Shown: piece by piece, positions 13,728-20,193 of the stretch
Position numbering within the stretch: position 1 is the first letter of the stretch
How the letters are laid out: the number at the start of each line of letters is the position of its first letter
Origin: EX4572-165 sp964581795
GTDB taxonomy: Archaea > Thermoplasmatota > E2 > DHVEG-1
Direction of reading: 5' to 3'
NCBI GenBank assembly: GCA_964581795.1
Contig: CAZOPW010000046.1
Span: 1 to 20,193, forward strand
Length of the DNA stretch: 20,193 nt
Made by a program: the position numbers and the translations under genes
The notes under the pieces: model-generated
Told to the model about the DNA's origin: nothing
The model's input: the letters and a program-made list of their open reading frames with translations, nothing else
The model's database searches: none

Positions 13728-15714
13728 TAAAATGTAATAATCTTGCATTAATTGCTACTATAATAGTGCTAACTGACATTAATGCAGCTCCTACCGCAGG
13801 AGTAATAATGATTCCTTGGTGCAGCAGAACACCAGCTGCTAATGGTATTGCTATAACATTATATCCAGTTGCCCAAAAAAGATTTTGAATCATTTTTTTA
13901 TGGGTTACTTTACCAAAATTGATAAGCGAAGTAACATCCATAGGATTGCTATTTACTAAAACTATATCTGCTGTTTCAGCGGCGATATCCGTTCCAGAAC
14001 CAATAGCAATTCCAACATCTGCTTGAGCAAGTGCAGGAGCGTCATTTACTCCATCACCAGTCATGGCGACAAATTCACCATTTGATTGAAACTCCTTTAC
14101 TTTTGTTTGTTTTTCGTCAGGGAGAATTTCACTAATATATCCATCCAAATTGAGTTCTTCAGCTACCTCTTTTGCAATGCTGTTATTATCTCCAGTTAAC
14201 ATCCAAATCTTTATTTTATCTTGTTTTAAATATTTAATTGCTTCATACGATTGTTCACGTATCGTATCAGAAAGATAAATTGCTCCAACTGCATCTTCAT
14301 TTTTTAAAACGAATACAACAGTTTTCTCTTCTTTAATTCCTCCAAATTTCGTATCAACATCAATATTTTTACTCTTTAAATAACCGGGACTAACGATTTT
14401 TATTGTATCATCATTAATTGTTCCAACAATTCCTTCACCCTTAAGGTTCTTAACATCTGAAACATCATAAAGTGAAATATTTTCTTCTTCAGATCTCTTA
14501 AGTATACCTTGAGCAATAGGGTGTTCAGAAGGTTTTTCAAGAGTTGCTGCCAATTTTAAAATTGATTCTTTAGAATATTTTTCATCAAATGATTTAATTG
14601 AAGTGACACTAAATGTTCCTTTTGTTAATGTACCTGTTTTATCAAATATGACAGTAGTAATTTTCCTAGCGTTTTCAAATGAGGATCGATTTCGTATGAG
14701 CAATCCATTTTTAGCTGAAAGCGTTGTTGAGATAGCAACAACTAAAGGAATAGCAAGACCTAACGCATGAGGACAAGTAATCACCATAACTGTTGCCATT
14801 CGTTCAATGGAAAAAACAATTGATTTCCCAAGTAAAACCCAAATAATGAATGTTAACGATCCGATAGTAAGCGAGATAATTGTAAGGTAAAATGCTGCCT
14901 TATCTGCAAGAAGCTGTGTTTTTGATTTAGACTCTTGAGCTTCTGAAACTAGGTTTATTACTTTGGATAAATACGAATCCTCGCCAGTTTTCTTTACTTC
15001 TATCTCTATAGCACTATCGCCATTAATAGAACCCCCTATTACTTCATCACCTTCACTTTTTAAGACTGGTTTAGATTCACCAGTCAGCATTGATTGGTTA
15101 ATATCACTTTTTCCCTTAATGATAATGGCATCAGAAGGTATTTTTTCACCTGGTTTGACAAGTAAATGATCTTCTTTTGAAATCTCATTTAATTGAATAT
15201 CTATTGTTTCTCCATCTGTTATTTTATGAGCCGTATTTGGCATAAGCTCTGCAAGTTTTTCAAGTGCATTCGAAGCACTAATCACTGATTTCATCTCTAT
15301 GTAATGACCTAAAAGCATTACATCAATGAGAGTAGCAAGTTCCCAAAAAAAGAATTTACCTGATAAACCAAAAACAACTGCCGAACTATAAATATAAGCA
15401 ACAGAGATTGCGACAGCAATCAATGTCATCATTCCAGGAGATTTCTCTTTTAATTCACGAATTATTCCTTTAAGGAAAGGCCAACCACCATAAAAAAATA
15501 CAATTGTAGAGAGTAGAAAGATAATTATATTTCTACCGTAAAACGTTAACTCAATTCCAATAAAACTTTGAATGAGGGGAGATAAAACTAGAATTGGAAC
15601 AGTAAGGATTAAAGATATAATAAATCGTTTTTTAAAATCTTTCATCATATTCTTATGATGATTATTATTGTTTTTGTGATTTTCATGATTTTTTTTATTA
15701 TGTTTTTCATTCAT
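13723..15714 (-). CDS. copB: Copper-exporting P-type ATPase, CopB-like (P1B-3)
   Basis: A 663-residue membrane pump that exports copper using ATP. The transmembrane metal motif is CPH (314-316), typical of the P1B-3/CopB group, and not the CPC of CopA. Other P-type marks: TGES at 211-214 (actuator), DKTGT at 358-362 with the phosphorylated Asp358, SEHP (nucleotide-binding His), MLTGDN and GDGVNDAPALAQADVGIAIG hinge. The N-terminus is His/Asn-rich (five His in residues 1-20), the usual replacement for a heavy-metal-associated domain in CopB. Eight membrane helices can be placed. The start is supported by GAGG seven bases upstream. Upstream DNA has paired direct repeats and A+T-rich dyads suitable for a metal-responsive regulator. 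No copper chaperone gene or CopY/CopR regulator is visible next to it. Confidence 0.94.
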   Translation of the reverse strand: MNEKHNKKNHENHKNNNNHHKNMMKDFKKRFIISLILTVPILVLSPLIQSFIGIELTFYGRNIIIFLLSTIVFFYGGWPFLKGIIRELKEKSPGMMTLIAVAISVAYIYSSAVVFGLSGKFFFWELATLIDVMLLGHYIEMKSVISASNALEKLAELMPNTAHKITDGETIDIQLNEISKEDHLLVKPGEKIPSDAIIIKGKSDINQSMLTGESKPVLKSEGDEVIGGSINGDSAIEIEVKKTGEDSYLSKVINLVSEAQESKSKTQLLADKAAFYLTIISLTIGSLTFIIWVLLGKSIVFSIERMATVMVITCPHALGLAIPLVVAISTTLSAKNGLLIRNRSSFENARKITTVIFDKTGTLTKGTFSVTSIKSFDEKYSKESILKLAATLEKPSEHPIAQGILKRSEEENISLYDVSDVKNLKGEGIVGTINDDTIKIVSPGYLKSKNIDVDTKFGGIKEEKTVVFVLKNEDAVGAIYLSDTIREQSYEAIKYLKQDKIKIWMLTGDNNSIAKEVAEELNLDGYISEILPDEKQTKVKEFQSNGEFVAMTGDGVNDAPALAQADVGIAIGSGTDIAAETADIVLVNSNPMDVTSLINFGKVTHKKMIQNLFWATGYNVIAIPLAAGVLLHQGIIITPAVGAALMSVSTIIVAINARLLHFK

Positions 15715-15732
15715 TAAAGAGCCTCATAACGA

Positions 15733-15785
15733 TTTTTTCAAATATATTCTATATCAGTATATCTTTAACCATATTTTTTCAAATA
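15733..15785 (-). promoter_or_regulatory. Direct repeats in the copB promoter region
   Basis: The 12-mer TTTTTTCAAATA occurs at 15733-15744 and again at 15774-15785, 41 bases apart, on either side of an A+T-rich segment containing TATA-like sequences. This places one copy within 30 bases of the copB start. It could be an operator pair, although A+T-rich repeats also arise by chance. Confidence 0.35.
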
Positions 15786-15816
15786 CGTAAGTTTGTAAGT
15801 TTTATCGATTTTGTTC

Positions 15817-15895
15817 AACGGCCCGGGATAAAATACATTGATGATGTAAAAATTACATTTGAAATAATAAAATAATGAGGGGGAGGGTAAAAAAT
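15817..15895. other. Intergenic patch with two G/C-rich tracts and a small hairpin
   Basis: Downstream of the RAM gene (minus strand) lie a T run (15889-15894), a pure C/T tract (complement of 15877-15887), a hairpin ATGTAA/TTACAT near 15843-15857 and a GGCCCGGG patch at 15820-15827. The T run and hairpin can serve as 3'-end signals; the G/C patches are unusual in this A+T-rich setting and unexplained. Confidence 0.3.
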
Positions 15896-16156
15896 TTATT
15901 CCTTTGAATATGTTTTAATATGATTAATACCAGGTATATTTTGTATCTCTGACTTAATGACATTTTCGATATCTTCTATCGAATCTCCCTCAATTTTTAT
16001 TGCTAAATTATAGTTTTCAAACATTGGATCCGCCATTGCGGTTTCTTCGACTATTGTTGGGTTAATCTCAGTAATTTTAGGGTTTTTCTTTAATGTATGT
16101 TCTATTTCACGTTCGTTGACATCTATAGTATCTAATAAAACGTATCTATAAACCAT
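15896..16156 (-). CDS. Stand-alone Lrp/AsnC ligand-binding (RAM) domain protein
   Basis: An 86-residue protein with the RAM fold of Lrp/AsnC regulators but no helix-turn-helix: YVLLDTIDVNEREIEHTLKKNPKITEI (strand, helix, strand), a central YNLAIKIEGDSIEDIENVI segment corresponding to the family's YDLIVKVEADDLEEL, and IQNIPGINHIKTYS, the IPGV...T ending. Such stand-alone modules form ring-like multimers that bind amino acids and may modulate full-length Lrp regulators. The insertion VEETAMADPMFE before the third strand is slightly longer than usual. I choose ATG 16156; a TTG 18 bases upstream would swallow the GGAG found at about 16169-16172. It stands between copB and an exported protein on the same strand, with no evident functional link. 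Confidence 0.75.
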   Translation of the reverse strand: MVYRYVLLDTIDVNEREIEHTLKKNPKITEINPTIVEETAMADPMFENYNLAIKIEGDSIEDIENVIKSEIQNIPGINHIKTYSKE

Positions 16157-16187
16157 ATTTTCAATCTTCTCCAAATTAATAATTCAA

Positions 16188-16583
16188 TTATACAGTTTGT
16201 ATAGTTGCTTGAGTTGTTGAAGGGATTACATCTTGAATAAGCTGAATTAAATCTTGAATCAATTGGAAGAGGATTTGTAGTGCATTAATTAAGTTATCAA
16301 TCAAATTAACAATATTCATGATGTCTTGTACAACTTCTATTAGCCTAAATACTAACTGAATTATTGTCCTAATAAGTTGCATCAACCACTCCAATATTCC
16401 ATCTGCTTGAATATGTTCTGAAGAAAAAAGATTAAAGTCTTCTTCTATTTTTTCTTTATTTCTATCGATATAGTCGAGTTTATCCATAACAGGTTTACTA
16501 TTTACTTGCGGCATTAATATCGCTGTAGATAAAAACAAAAAAACTACAGCAATGGACATATGCATAATCAATTTTCTGTTCAT
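16188..16583 (-). CDS. Exported protein with long amphipathic helices
   Basis: A 131-residue protein of no recognisable family. It starts with a signal peptide (hydrophobic 9-24, cleavage after NSK-like sequence near 29). A charged stretch (33-55) follows. Residues about 63-118 are a striking run of Leu/Ile with regularly placed Gln, Asp and Asn: IQLVFRLIEVVQDIM, LIDNLINALQIL, LFQLIQDLIQLIQDVI. The spacing of hydrophobics every three to four residues indicates two or three amphipathic helices able to form a coiled coil or to lie on a membrane. A Thr/Gln tail ends it. ATG 16583 is favoured over an ATG 12 bases upstream; neither has a good Shine-Dalgarno site. A perfect 8-bp dyad lies about 30 bases before the start. 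Confidence 0.7.
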   Translation of the reverse strand: MNRKLIMHMSIAVVFLFLSTAILMPQVNSKPVMDKLDYIDRNKEKIEEDFNLFSSEHIQADGILEWLMQLIRTIIQLVFRLIEVVQDIMNIVNLIDNLINALQILFQLIQDLIQLIQDVIPSTTQATIQTV

Positions 16584-16604
16584 TATTATTACCATTTATA
16601 AAAA

Positions 16605-16623
16605 TTATCTATCCTATAGATAA
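16605..16623 (-). promoter_or_regulatory. Perfect 8-bp dyad upstream of the amphipathic-helix gene
   Basis: TTATCTAT (16605-16612) and ATAGATAA (16616-16623) around a 3-base centre, 22-40 bases before the start codon. The place suits a repressor operator overlapping the core promoter. Confidence 0.4.
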
Positions 16624-16819
16624 ATGACTTAATTTTAATTACAATTTCACTGCAAAACATATTGAGATTAATATTGTTGTTTAATTCATTCATTCGATAA
16701 CTTTTTTTAGAATCCTCTTGCAATACTTACATTGTGATAAAATAATATTATTTTGCATTTAAAAATGAAAAAATCTATTTTATAATTGTTTATAAAATGT
16801 TTTTAATTAATGTATTAAT

Positions 16820-16994
16820 AGTATTATTTTATGTAATAATTTGGTGTTGGTTTATTACCAAAGAAATACACCATCAAAATATAATTAATAGGAATCAACA
16901 CCAGGGCAAGGATATAAAGGGGAAGCGCCATTTTTTTTTATATCACTCCCTCTCTTAGCACCCAAACGAAAAAAATATTGCTTCCCCTTTTTTT
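16820..16994 (+). ncRNA. Candidate structured small RNA with its own terminator
   Basis: The segment stands out by its G+C content and inverted repeats. (a) GGTGTTGGTT (16843-16852) pairs with AATCAACACC (16893-16902) over 10 bp with one G-U. (b) The same left strand can instead fold locally: TGGTG/CACCA (16842-16846 with 16869-16873) enclosing TTGGT/ACCAA (16847-16851 with 16857-16861). (c) AAAGGGGAAGC (16916-16926) pairs perfectly with GCTTCCCCTTT (16980-16990), and the T run continues to 16994, a terminator shape. The big loop is pyrimidine-rich (CTCCCTCTC at 16946-16954). A TATA-like TTTATAAAA at 16789-16797 would start it near 16820. The strand is chosen by the T run; on the other strand it would be a 3' untranslated region of the protease gene. 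No known RNA family recognised. Confidence 0.45.
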
Positions 16995-17065
16995 ATACAA
17001 ACAAATGTATGTAATCCTTTATTATGATAAAATAAAAAAATAGTGTTATTTTCTAAATTCTTTTA

Positions 17066-18379
17066 TCAATTATCCCCTAAAATCAATCCGTCTAAACTTT
17101 TAATAAAACCAGTATTAGGATACTTATCATTTATTTGTGGCTGCATTGTCTTAAATTCATTAATATTTTCATTAGTTCTCAGAAGATATCTAGTATAATA
17201 AAAAGATTCTTCAACAGAAACCAATCCATCTCTTAATTGAATTAATGGGCGCCTCCCCGATTTAAATAATCCCTGTCGAAAACCATCAGCATTCTCATTT
17301 CTCAACCCCTCAAACCATAATATACTGAATAATGGTCCATATTCAATAATGGCAATTCCTGTTCTGAATTTACTTGTGGAAGTAATTACTACTCGACCTT
17401 GTTGAGGAATTCCGGATTGCAATGTTGGAAATGTAGGTAGATTCAAAATTGCACGATCTGCAAACCCACCAATATAACATGCATCAATAACAATACACGT
17501 TTCTTGAGATTGTAAAGAATCTAAAATATTTCCAAGTTCGCTGTCAACAAGATAATCATCCCACAAAAATATTGCACTCCTTTCAAATACCTTCCCACCT
17601 GTTATTTCATTAGTATAATCGCCGAATCCATGATTAAAAATCCAAATAAATACTTCACTGTCATCATACTTATTTGATTCACGTACTATATTTTGTAATG
17701 TTGAAACTACATTATCCTTTGTCGCTGGTCCATATGAATAATTATATTCTCTTGGAATTTTTTCCAATTTTTTCACAGGTTCACCAAATCCTCTATTTTC
17801 CCTGATCCATCCATCATCAAAAAGAATATGGACATTTGACGATGAATATTTGTATTGATCAATGAAAAAATTACTCATATTTTGAGCTAAGTAAAGACCA
17901 CCATTTCCTAATTTACTCGTTTCGTTTTCAGGAAAATTTGCTGCTGCAATAAAGATAGCCCACCGATGATTATTATATTCCACATCTTGAGGATTCTTAA
18001 GAATTACATTTACATACTTTGTTGTTGAATAGCTACTACCATCCCAAGATCTGACTAAAATTTTTTTTGAACCATTTTTAAATGAAAATGATTTCCACTG
18101 ATATATCCATTCATTTTTTCCCTCAGCTTTAATCCAATCCGTTTTATTTTCTATTTTAATTTCAACATATTTTATTTCACTATCATTATCTGGATCATTA
18201 GCAAACCCACTAATATTAACGACACCTAGAACAATACTCATAGGTGAAGGATTTATTATCTTAACAACTGGTCTCGTATTACCAATACTCTTATCTTGAC
18301 TGATACATCCATTAAAACAAACAAAAAGGATCATAAAAAACAATACAATACTTATCATCTTCAATGGGAAAAAATTCAT
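17066..18379 (-). CDS. Lipoprotein with Ig-like domain and clan CD (caspase/legumain-like) cysteine peptidase domain
   Basis: A 437-residue protein anchored outside the cell. ATG 18379 is chosen because AGGAGA (18384-18389) precedes it by four bases and it gives a signal peptide ending in a lipobox (FNGC, Cys25). Residues about 36-128 form an Ig-like domain (VVKIINPSP...VRSWDGSSYS). From about 138 the peptidase fold begins: HRWAIFIAAAN, VHILFDDGW, FIWIFNHGFGDY with the catalytic His250, and TCIVIDACYIGGF with the catalytic Cys301, followed by VVITSTSK. This is the clan CD His-Cys dyad layout of C13/C14-type peptidases, in which specificity is usually for a single P1 residue (Asn, Asp, Arg or Lys). 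No autoinhibitory domain is evident. It begins 14 bases upstream of the otsA stop's end, i.e. just downstream of it, so the two are probably co-translated. Confidence 0.85.
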   Translation of the reverse strand: MNFFPLKMISIVLFFMILFVCFNGCISQDKSIGNTRPVVKIINPSPMSIVLGVVNISGFANDPDNDSEIKYVEIKIENKTDWIKAEGKNEWIYQWKSFSFKNGSKKILVRSWDGSSYSTTKYVNVILKNPQDVEYNNHRWAIFIAAANFPENETSKLGNGGLYLAQNMSNFFIDQYKYSSSNVHILFDDGWIRENRGFGEPVKKLEKIPREYNYSYGPATKDNVVSTLQNIVRESNKYDDSEVFIWIFNHGFGDYTNEITGGKVFERSAIFLWDDYLVDSELGNILDSLQSQETCIVIDACYIGGFADRAILNLPTFPTLQSGIPQQGRVVITSTSKFRTGIAIIEYGPLFSILWFEGLRNENADGFRQGLFKSGRRPLIQLRDGLVSVEESFYYTRYLLRTNENINEFKTMQPQINDKYPNTGFIKSLDGLILGDN

Positions 18380-18383
18380 TGTT

Positions 18384-18389
18384 TCTCCT
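18384..18389 (-). promoter_or_regulatory. Shine-Dalgarno site deciding the protease start
   Basis: Minus-strand AGGAGA directly before ATG 18379, between that ATG and the otsA stop codon. It argues against the longer reading that would overlap otsA. Confidence 0.7.
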
Positions 18390-18392
18390 ATT

Positions 18393-19829
18393 TTAGTCTT
18401 TAATTTCATATCTTTTTTTCCATTCTTCAATAAAGTTATTAAGCCACCATGTTGAATCCATTTTCTTAACCTTCTTTTTCAATTCTTGGAATCTATTTTT
18501 CTTTTCTTCTAATGGCATAGTTATAGCTGTTTTTAATGCATCTGCAGTTGAAACTATATCATATGGATTGACAATGATTGCTTCATTTAATTCCTCTGAA
18601 GCACCTGCAAACTCACTTAAAATGAGAACTGCATGATTCTTCCGTGAAGCTATGTACTCTTTAGCAATTAAGTTCATTCCATCTCGGATTGGAGTTAACA
18701 ATGCAATATCTGATACTTGGTAGTATGCTAACAACAACTTTTGAGGAATGCGTCTATAAAAATAATGTACCGGAATCCAGTCTGCAGATCTAAACCTTGC
18801 ATTAATTCTTCCAACTGTCTCATCAATATTTTTCTTCATATTATGATATTCATCTATCTCATATCTACTAGGAGTTGCAATTTGAACCATAATGACTTTT
18901 TCATGAAAATCTGGATTTTTTTCTAAAAAATATTCAAAAGATCGTAATCGATTAAGTATGCCCTTTGTATAATCTAATCGATCAATACCTAAAATTAGAG
19001 AATCTACATCATAAGCATTCCTTAATTTTTTCTTTTCTCTTCTTATTTCATCGTTTATAACGCTATTATAATCATAAGAGGCATAATCAATACCAAGTGG
19101 AGCAGAGATAACTTTTGTTTCATGGTTGTTTAATTGAATATAATTTTTCTCCGTTCGAATATTTATTCTTTTATTACAACACTGAATGAAATTATTAACG
19201 TAAGATTTAGTATGAAATCCTAAAATATCTGAATTTAATAATCCTTGAATTATTTGACTTCGATGTGGTAGCGTTCCAAATACCTCCCATGGTGGCCAGG
19301 GAATATGCCAAAAATAAGCGATTTTTGCTTCAGGATATTTTTTTCGTATAAACTCTGGGACTAATGCAAGATGATAATCATGAATCCAAATGAGTGATTG
19401 TGTATCTATCTCTTCAATTATTGAATCAGCAAATCGTTCATTGATTTTATAATACATGTTCCAATATTCATCATTCACTTTGACTTTTTCTAAAAATATA
19501 TGAAATAATGGCCAAAGGACACTATTAGCATATCCTTTATAAAATAGTGATTCCTCTTTATCAGATATTGGAACTCTTTTTAGATAGTACTTTTCTTCAT
19601 TTGGAGGAACTTTTATTTTATTCTCTTTATCACATACTTCAAAATCAGCAGCACCGCTTCCCCATGCAACCCAAATTCCACCGTGTTCTTGAATTAATGG
19701 GTCTAATGCTGTTACAAGTCCTCCAAAAGATCGTTTCACAGTAATATTATTTTGTTTTCTTTCATGTATATATGGTTCCCTATTTGATACCAGAATAATT
19801 TTCTGCATTGGTTCTATTAAATTGGCCAT
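18393..19829 (-). CDS. otsA: Trehalose-6-phosphate synthase (glycosyltransferase family 20)
   Basis: A 478-residue GT20 enzyme that joins UDP- or ADP-glucose to glucose 6-phosphate to make trehalose 6-phosphate, precursor of a compatible solute. Motifs: SNREPY at 15-20 and SFGGLVTAL at 34-42 (sugar-phosphate loop), WVAWGSG, HDYHL at 150-154, FWHIPWPPWEVFGTLPHR, GIDRLDYTKG at 281-290 with Arg284 and Lys289 (nucleotide-sugar phosphates, spaced as in E. coli OtsA), RDGMNLIAKEY with Asp383 and Glu391, and SEFAGAS. No trehalose-phosphatase domain is fused and no otsB is in the window. Glucosylglycerol-phosphate synthase is a possible alternative within GT20. Two starts are possible, ATG 19829 or 19808; neither has a Shine-Dalgarno site, and the second gives the family's usual N-terminus. 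The lipoprotein peptidase follows at once, and a 25-residue gene precedes it by 68 bases. Confidence 0.93.
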   Translation of the reverse strand: MANLIEPMQKIILVSNREPYIHERKQNNITVKRSFGGLVTALDPLIQEHGGIWVAWGSGAADFEVCDKENKIKVPPNEEKYYLKRVPISDKEESLFYKGYANSVLWPLFHIFLEKVKVNDEYWNMYYKINERFADSIIEEIDTQSLIWIHDYHLALVPEFIRKKYPEAKIAYFWHIPWPPWEVFGTLPHRSQIIQGLLNSDILGFHTKSYVNNFIQCCNKRINIRTEKNYIQLNNHETKVISAPLGIDYASYDYNSVINDEIRREKKKLRNAYDVDSLILGIDRLDYTKGILNRLRSFEYFLEKNPDFHEKVIMVQIATPSRYEIDEYHNMKKNIDETVGRINARFRSADWIPVHYFYRRIPQKLLLAYYQVSDIALLTPIRDGMNLIAKEYIASRKNHAVLILSEFAGASEELNEAIIVNPYDIVSTADALKTAITMPLEEKKNRFQELKKKVKKMDSTWWLNNFIEEWKKRYEIKD

Positions 19830-19897
19830 AAATATAACATCTATCGTTTGAAATTTTGATTAAATGATTGTTCTACTTTAAATTGATAAACCTCATA

Positions 19898-19975
19898 TTA
19901 ATTCGCATAAAAATTCGTATAACGTTGTTTGATCTCTTTAATTCTTTTTTTCTTATGTTCATAAAATGAACCCAT
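19898..19975 (-). CDS. 25-residue basic microprotein upstream of otsA
   Basis: A tiny gene, 25 codons plus stop, not recognisable by homology. The case for it is its translation signal: AAGGAGGT at 19984-19991 (minus strand), a full anti-16S match eight bases before ATG 19975, stronger than any other in the window. The product, starting MGSFYEHKKKRIKEIKQ, is strongly basic, amphipathic and probably a single helix with aromatic ends (Tyr, Phe). It lacks a signal peptide. It precedes otsA by 68 bases on the same strand and may be a leader peptide controlling otsA, or a small nucleic-acid- or ribosome-binding protein; both ideas are inference. Confidence 0.55.
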   Translation of the reverse strand: MGSFYEHKKKRIKEIKQRYTNFYAN

Positions 19976-19991
19976 TTTTATTTACCTCCTT

Positions 19992-20193
19992 ATGATAATC
20001 CAAAAATAATTTTTTTTATTTTGCTAAAAATACTTTATTTCGATATATAAAATTGATTTAAAAACAATTTAATTTCAGATAAATAATAGCTTTCTATTTT
20101 AGTACCATAATAGATAATATAAATTATCAATAAATAAAATTAAATAGTGCCAGATGACATTTGATATGTTGTTTTCCTTCTGGATTTGTACAT
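19992..20193. other. A+T-rich right edge, no gene assigned
   Basis: Probable promoter DNA for the minus-strand microprotein/otsA unit; several TATA-like stretches, none distinctive. At the extreme edge all three minus-strand frames are briefly open (to 20143, 20127 and about 20103), so the 3' end of another gene may enter here, but the stretch is too short to identify. Confidence 0.4.

Larger units (their letters stand above)
16596..17065. other. 470-base region without a protein gene
   Basis: No start codon with supporting signals is seen on either strand. The left half (to about 16815) is plain A+T-rich DNA holding the dyad noted separately and a TTTATAAAA box at 16789-16797. The right half holds the candidate RNA. 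At its right end a seven-T run on the minus strand (17034-17040) can terminate the protease gene. Confidence 0.6.

Noticed and set aside
18393..18430. Longer N-terminus of the peptidase starting inside otsA
   Set aside because: It adds a charged stretch before the signal peptide, and the AGGAGA site points to ATG 18379.
20127..20192. Minus-strand tail CTNPEGKQHIKCHLALF, slightly like the C-terminus of peptide ABC-transporter ATPases (GHxVxCHL)
   Set aside because: The His-to-Cys spacing is one residue short, only 21 codons are visible, and other minus frames are equally open.
1..20193. Insertion sequences, CRISPR repeats, tRNA or rRNA genes, defence islands
   Set aside because: None seen: no transposase or integrase, no regularly spaced repeats, no tRNA-like cloverleaf with a T-loop motif.

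Overview
The window is about 20 kb of A+T-rich DNA (roughly 30% G+C by eye) that reads as archaeal. Features pointing that way: TATA-like boxes 30-45 bases upstream of start codons, short or absent leaders, a stand-alone Lrp/AsnC ligand-binding (RAM) protein, a four-CBS protein with a C-terminal ribosome-hibernation-like domain, a PKD/Ig-type surface protein and several lipobox proteins. Thermoplasmatota is my best guess, but this is inference. There are no rRNA genes, no tRNA I could recognise, no CRISPR array, no transposase and no phage genes. The scaffold contains one run of exactly 100 N (3114-3213), which interrupts a radical SAM gene.

Left part (1-6483, all + strand): the 3' end of a PfkB-type 6-phosphofructokinase; an Fpg/Nei DNA glycosylase with an altered zinc finger; a DUF72 protein; a radical SAM protein broken by the gap; a PolX DNA polymerase with a PHP nuclease domain; then a tight pair of a CBS-S30AE fusion (probable ribosome hibernation factor) and a DUF3892 protein. 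DNA base-excision repair is covered by the glycosylase and PolX.

Middle (6484-13690): an exported PKD protein convergent with a complete class II (B12-dependent) ribonucleotide reductase, with a strong hairpin between them. Then a metallo-beta-lactamase-fold hydrolase and a run of small, mostly separately spaced genes: DUF2267, a lipoprotein, a two-helix membrane protein, a 54-residue DUF1059 protein, a double zinc ribbon, an exported protein with repeated SGP motifs, and a 55-residue charged protein behind a G+C-richer leader.

Right part (13691-20193, minus-strand genes): a CopB-like copper P-type ATPase; a RAM-domain protein; an exported amphipathic-helix protein; a 470-base protein-free stretch holding a candidate structured RNA on the + strand; a lipoprotein with an Ig-like domain and a caspase/legumain-like (clan CD) protease domain, translationally coupled to trehalose-6-phosphate synthase; and upstream of that a 25-codon gene with a full Shine-Dalgarno sequence.

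The items most worth a second look are the CBS-S30AE fusion, the candidate RNA at about 16820-16994, the 25-residue gene before otsA, the otsA-protease coupling and the Cys/His zinc finger of the glycosylase. None is proven to be a new system; each is given with a test.
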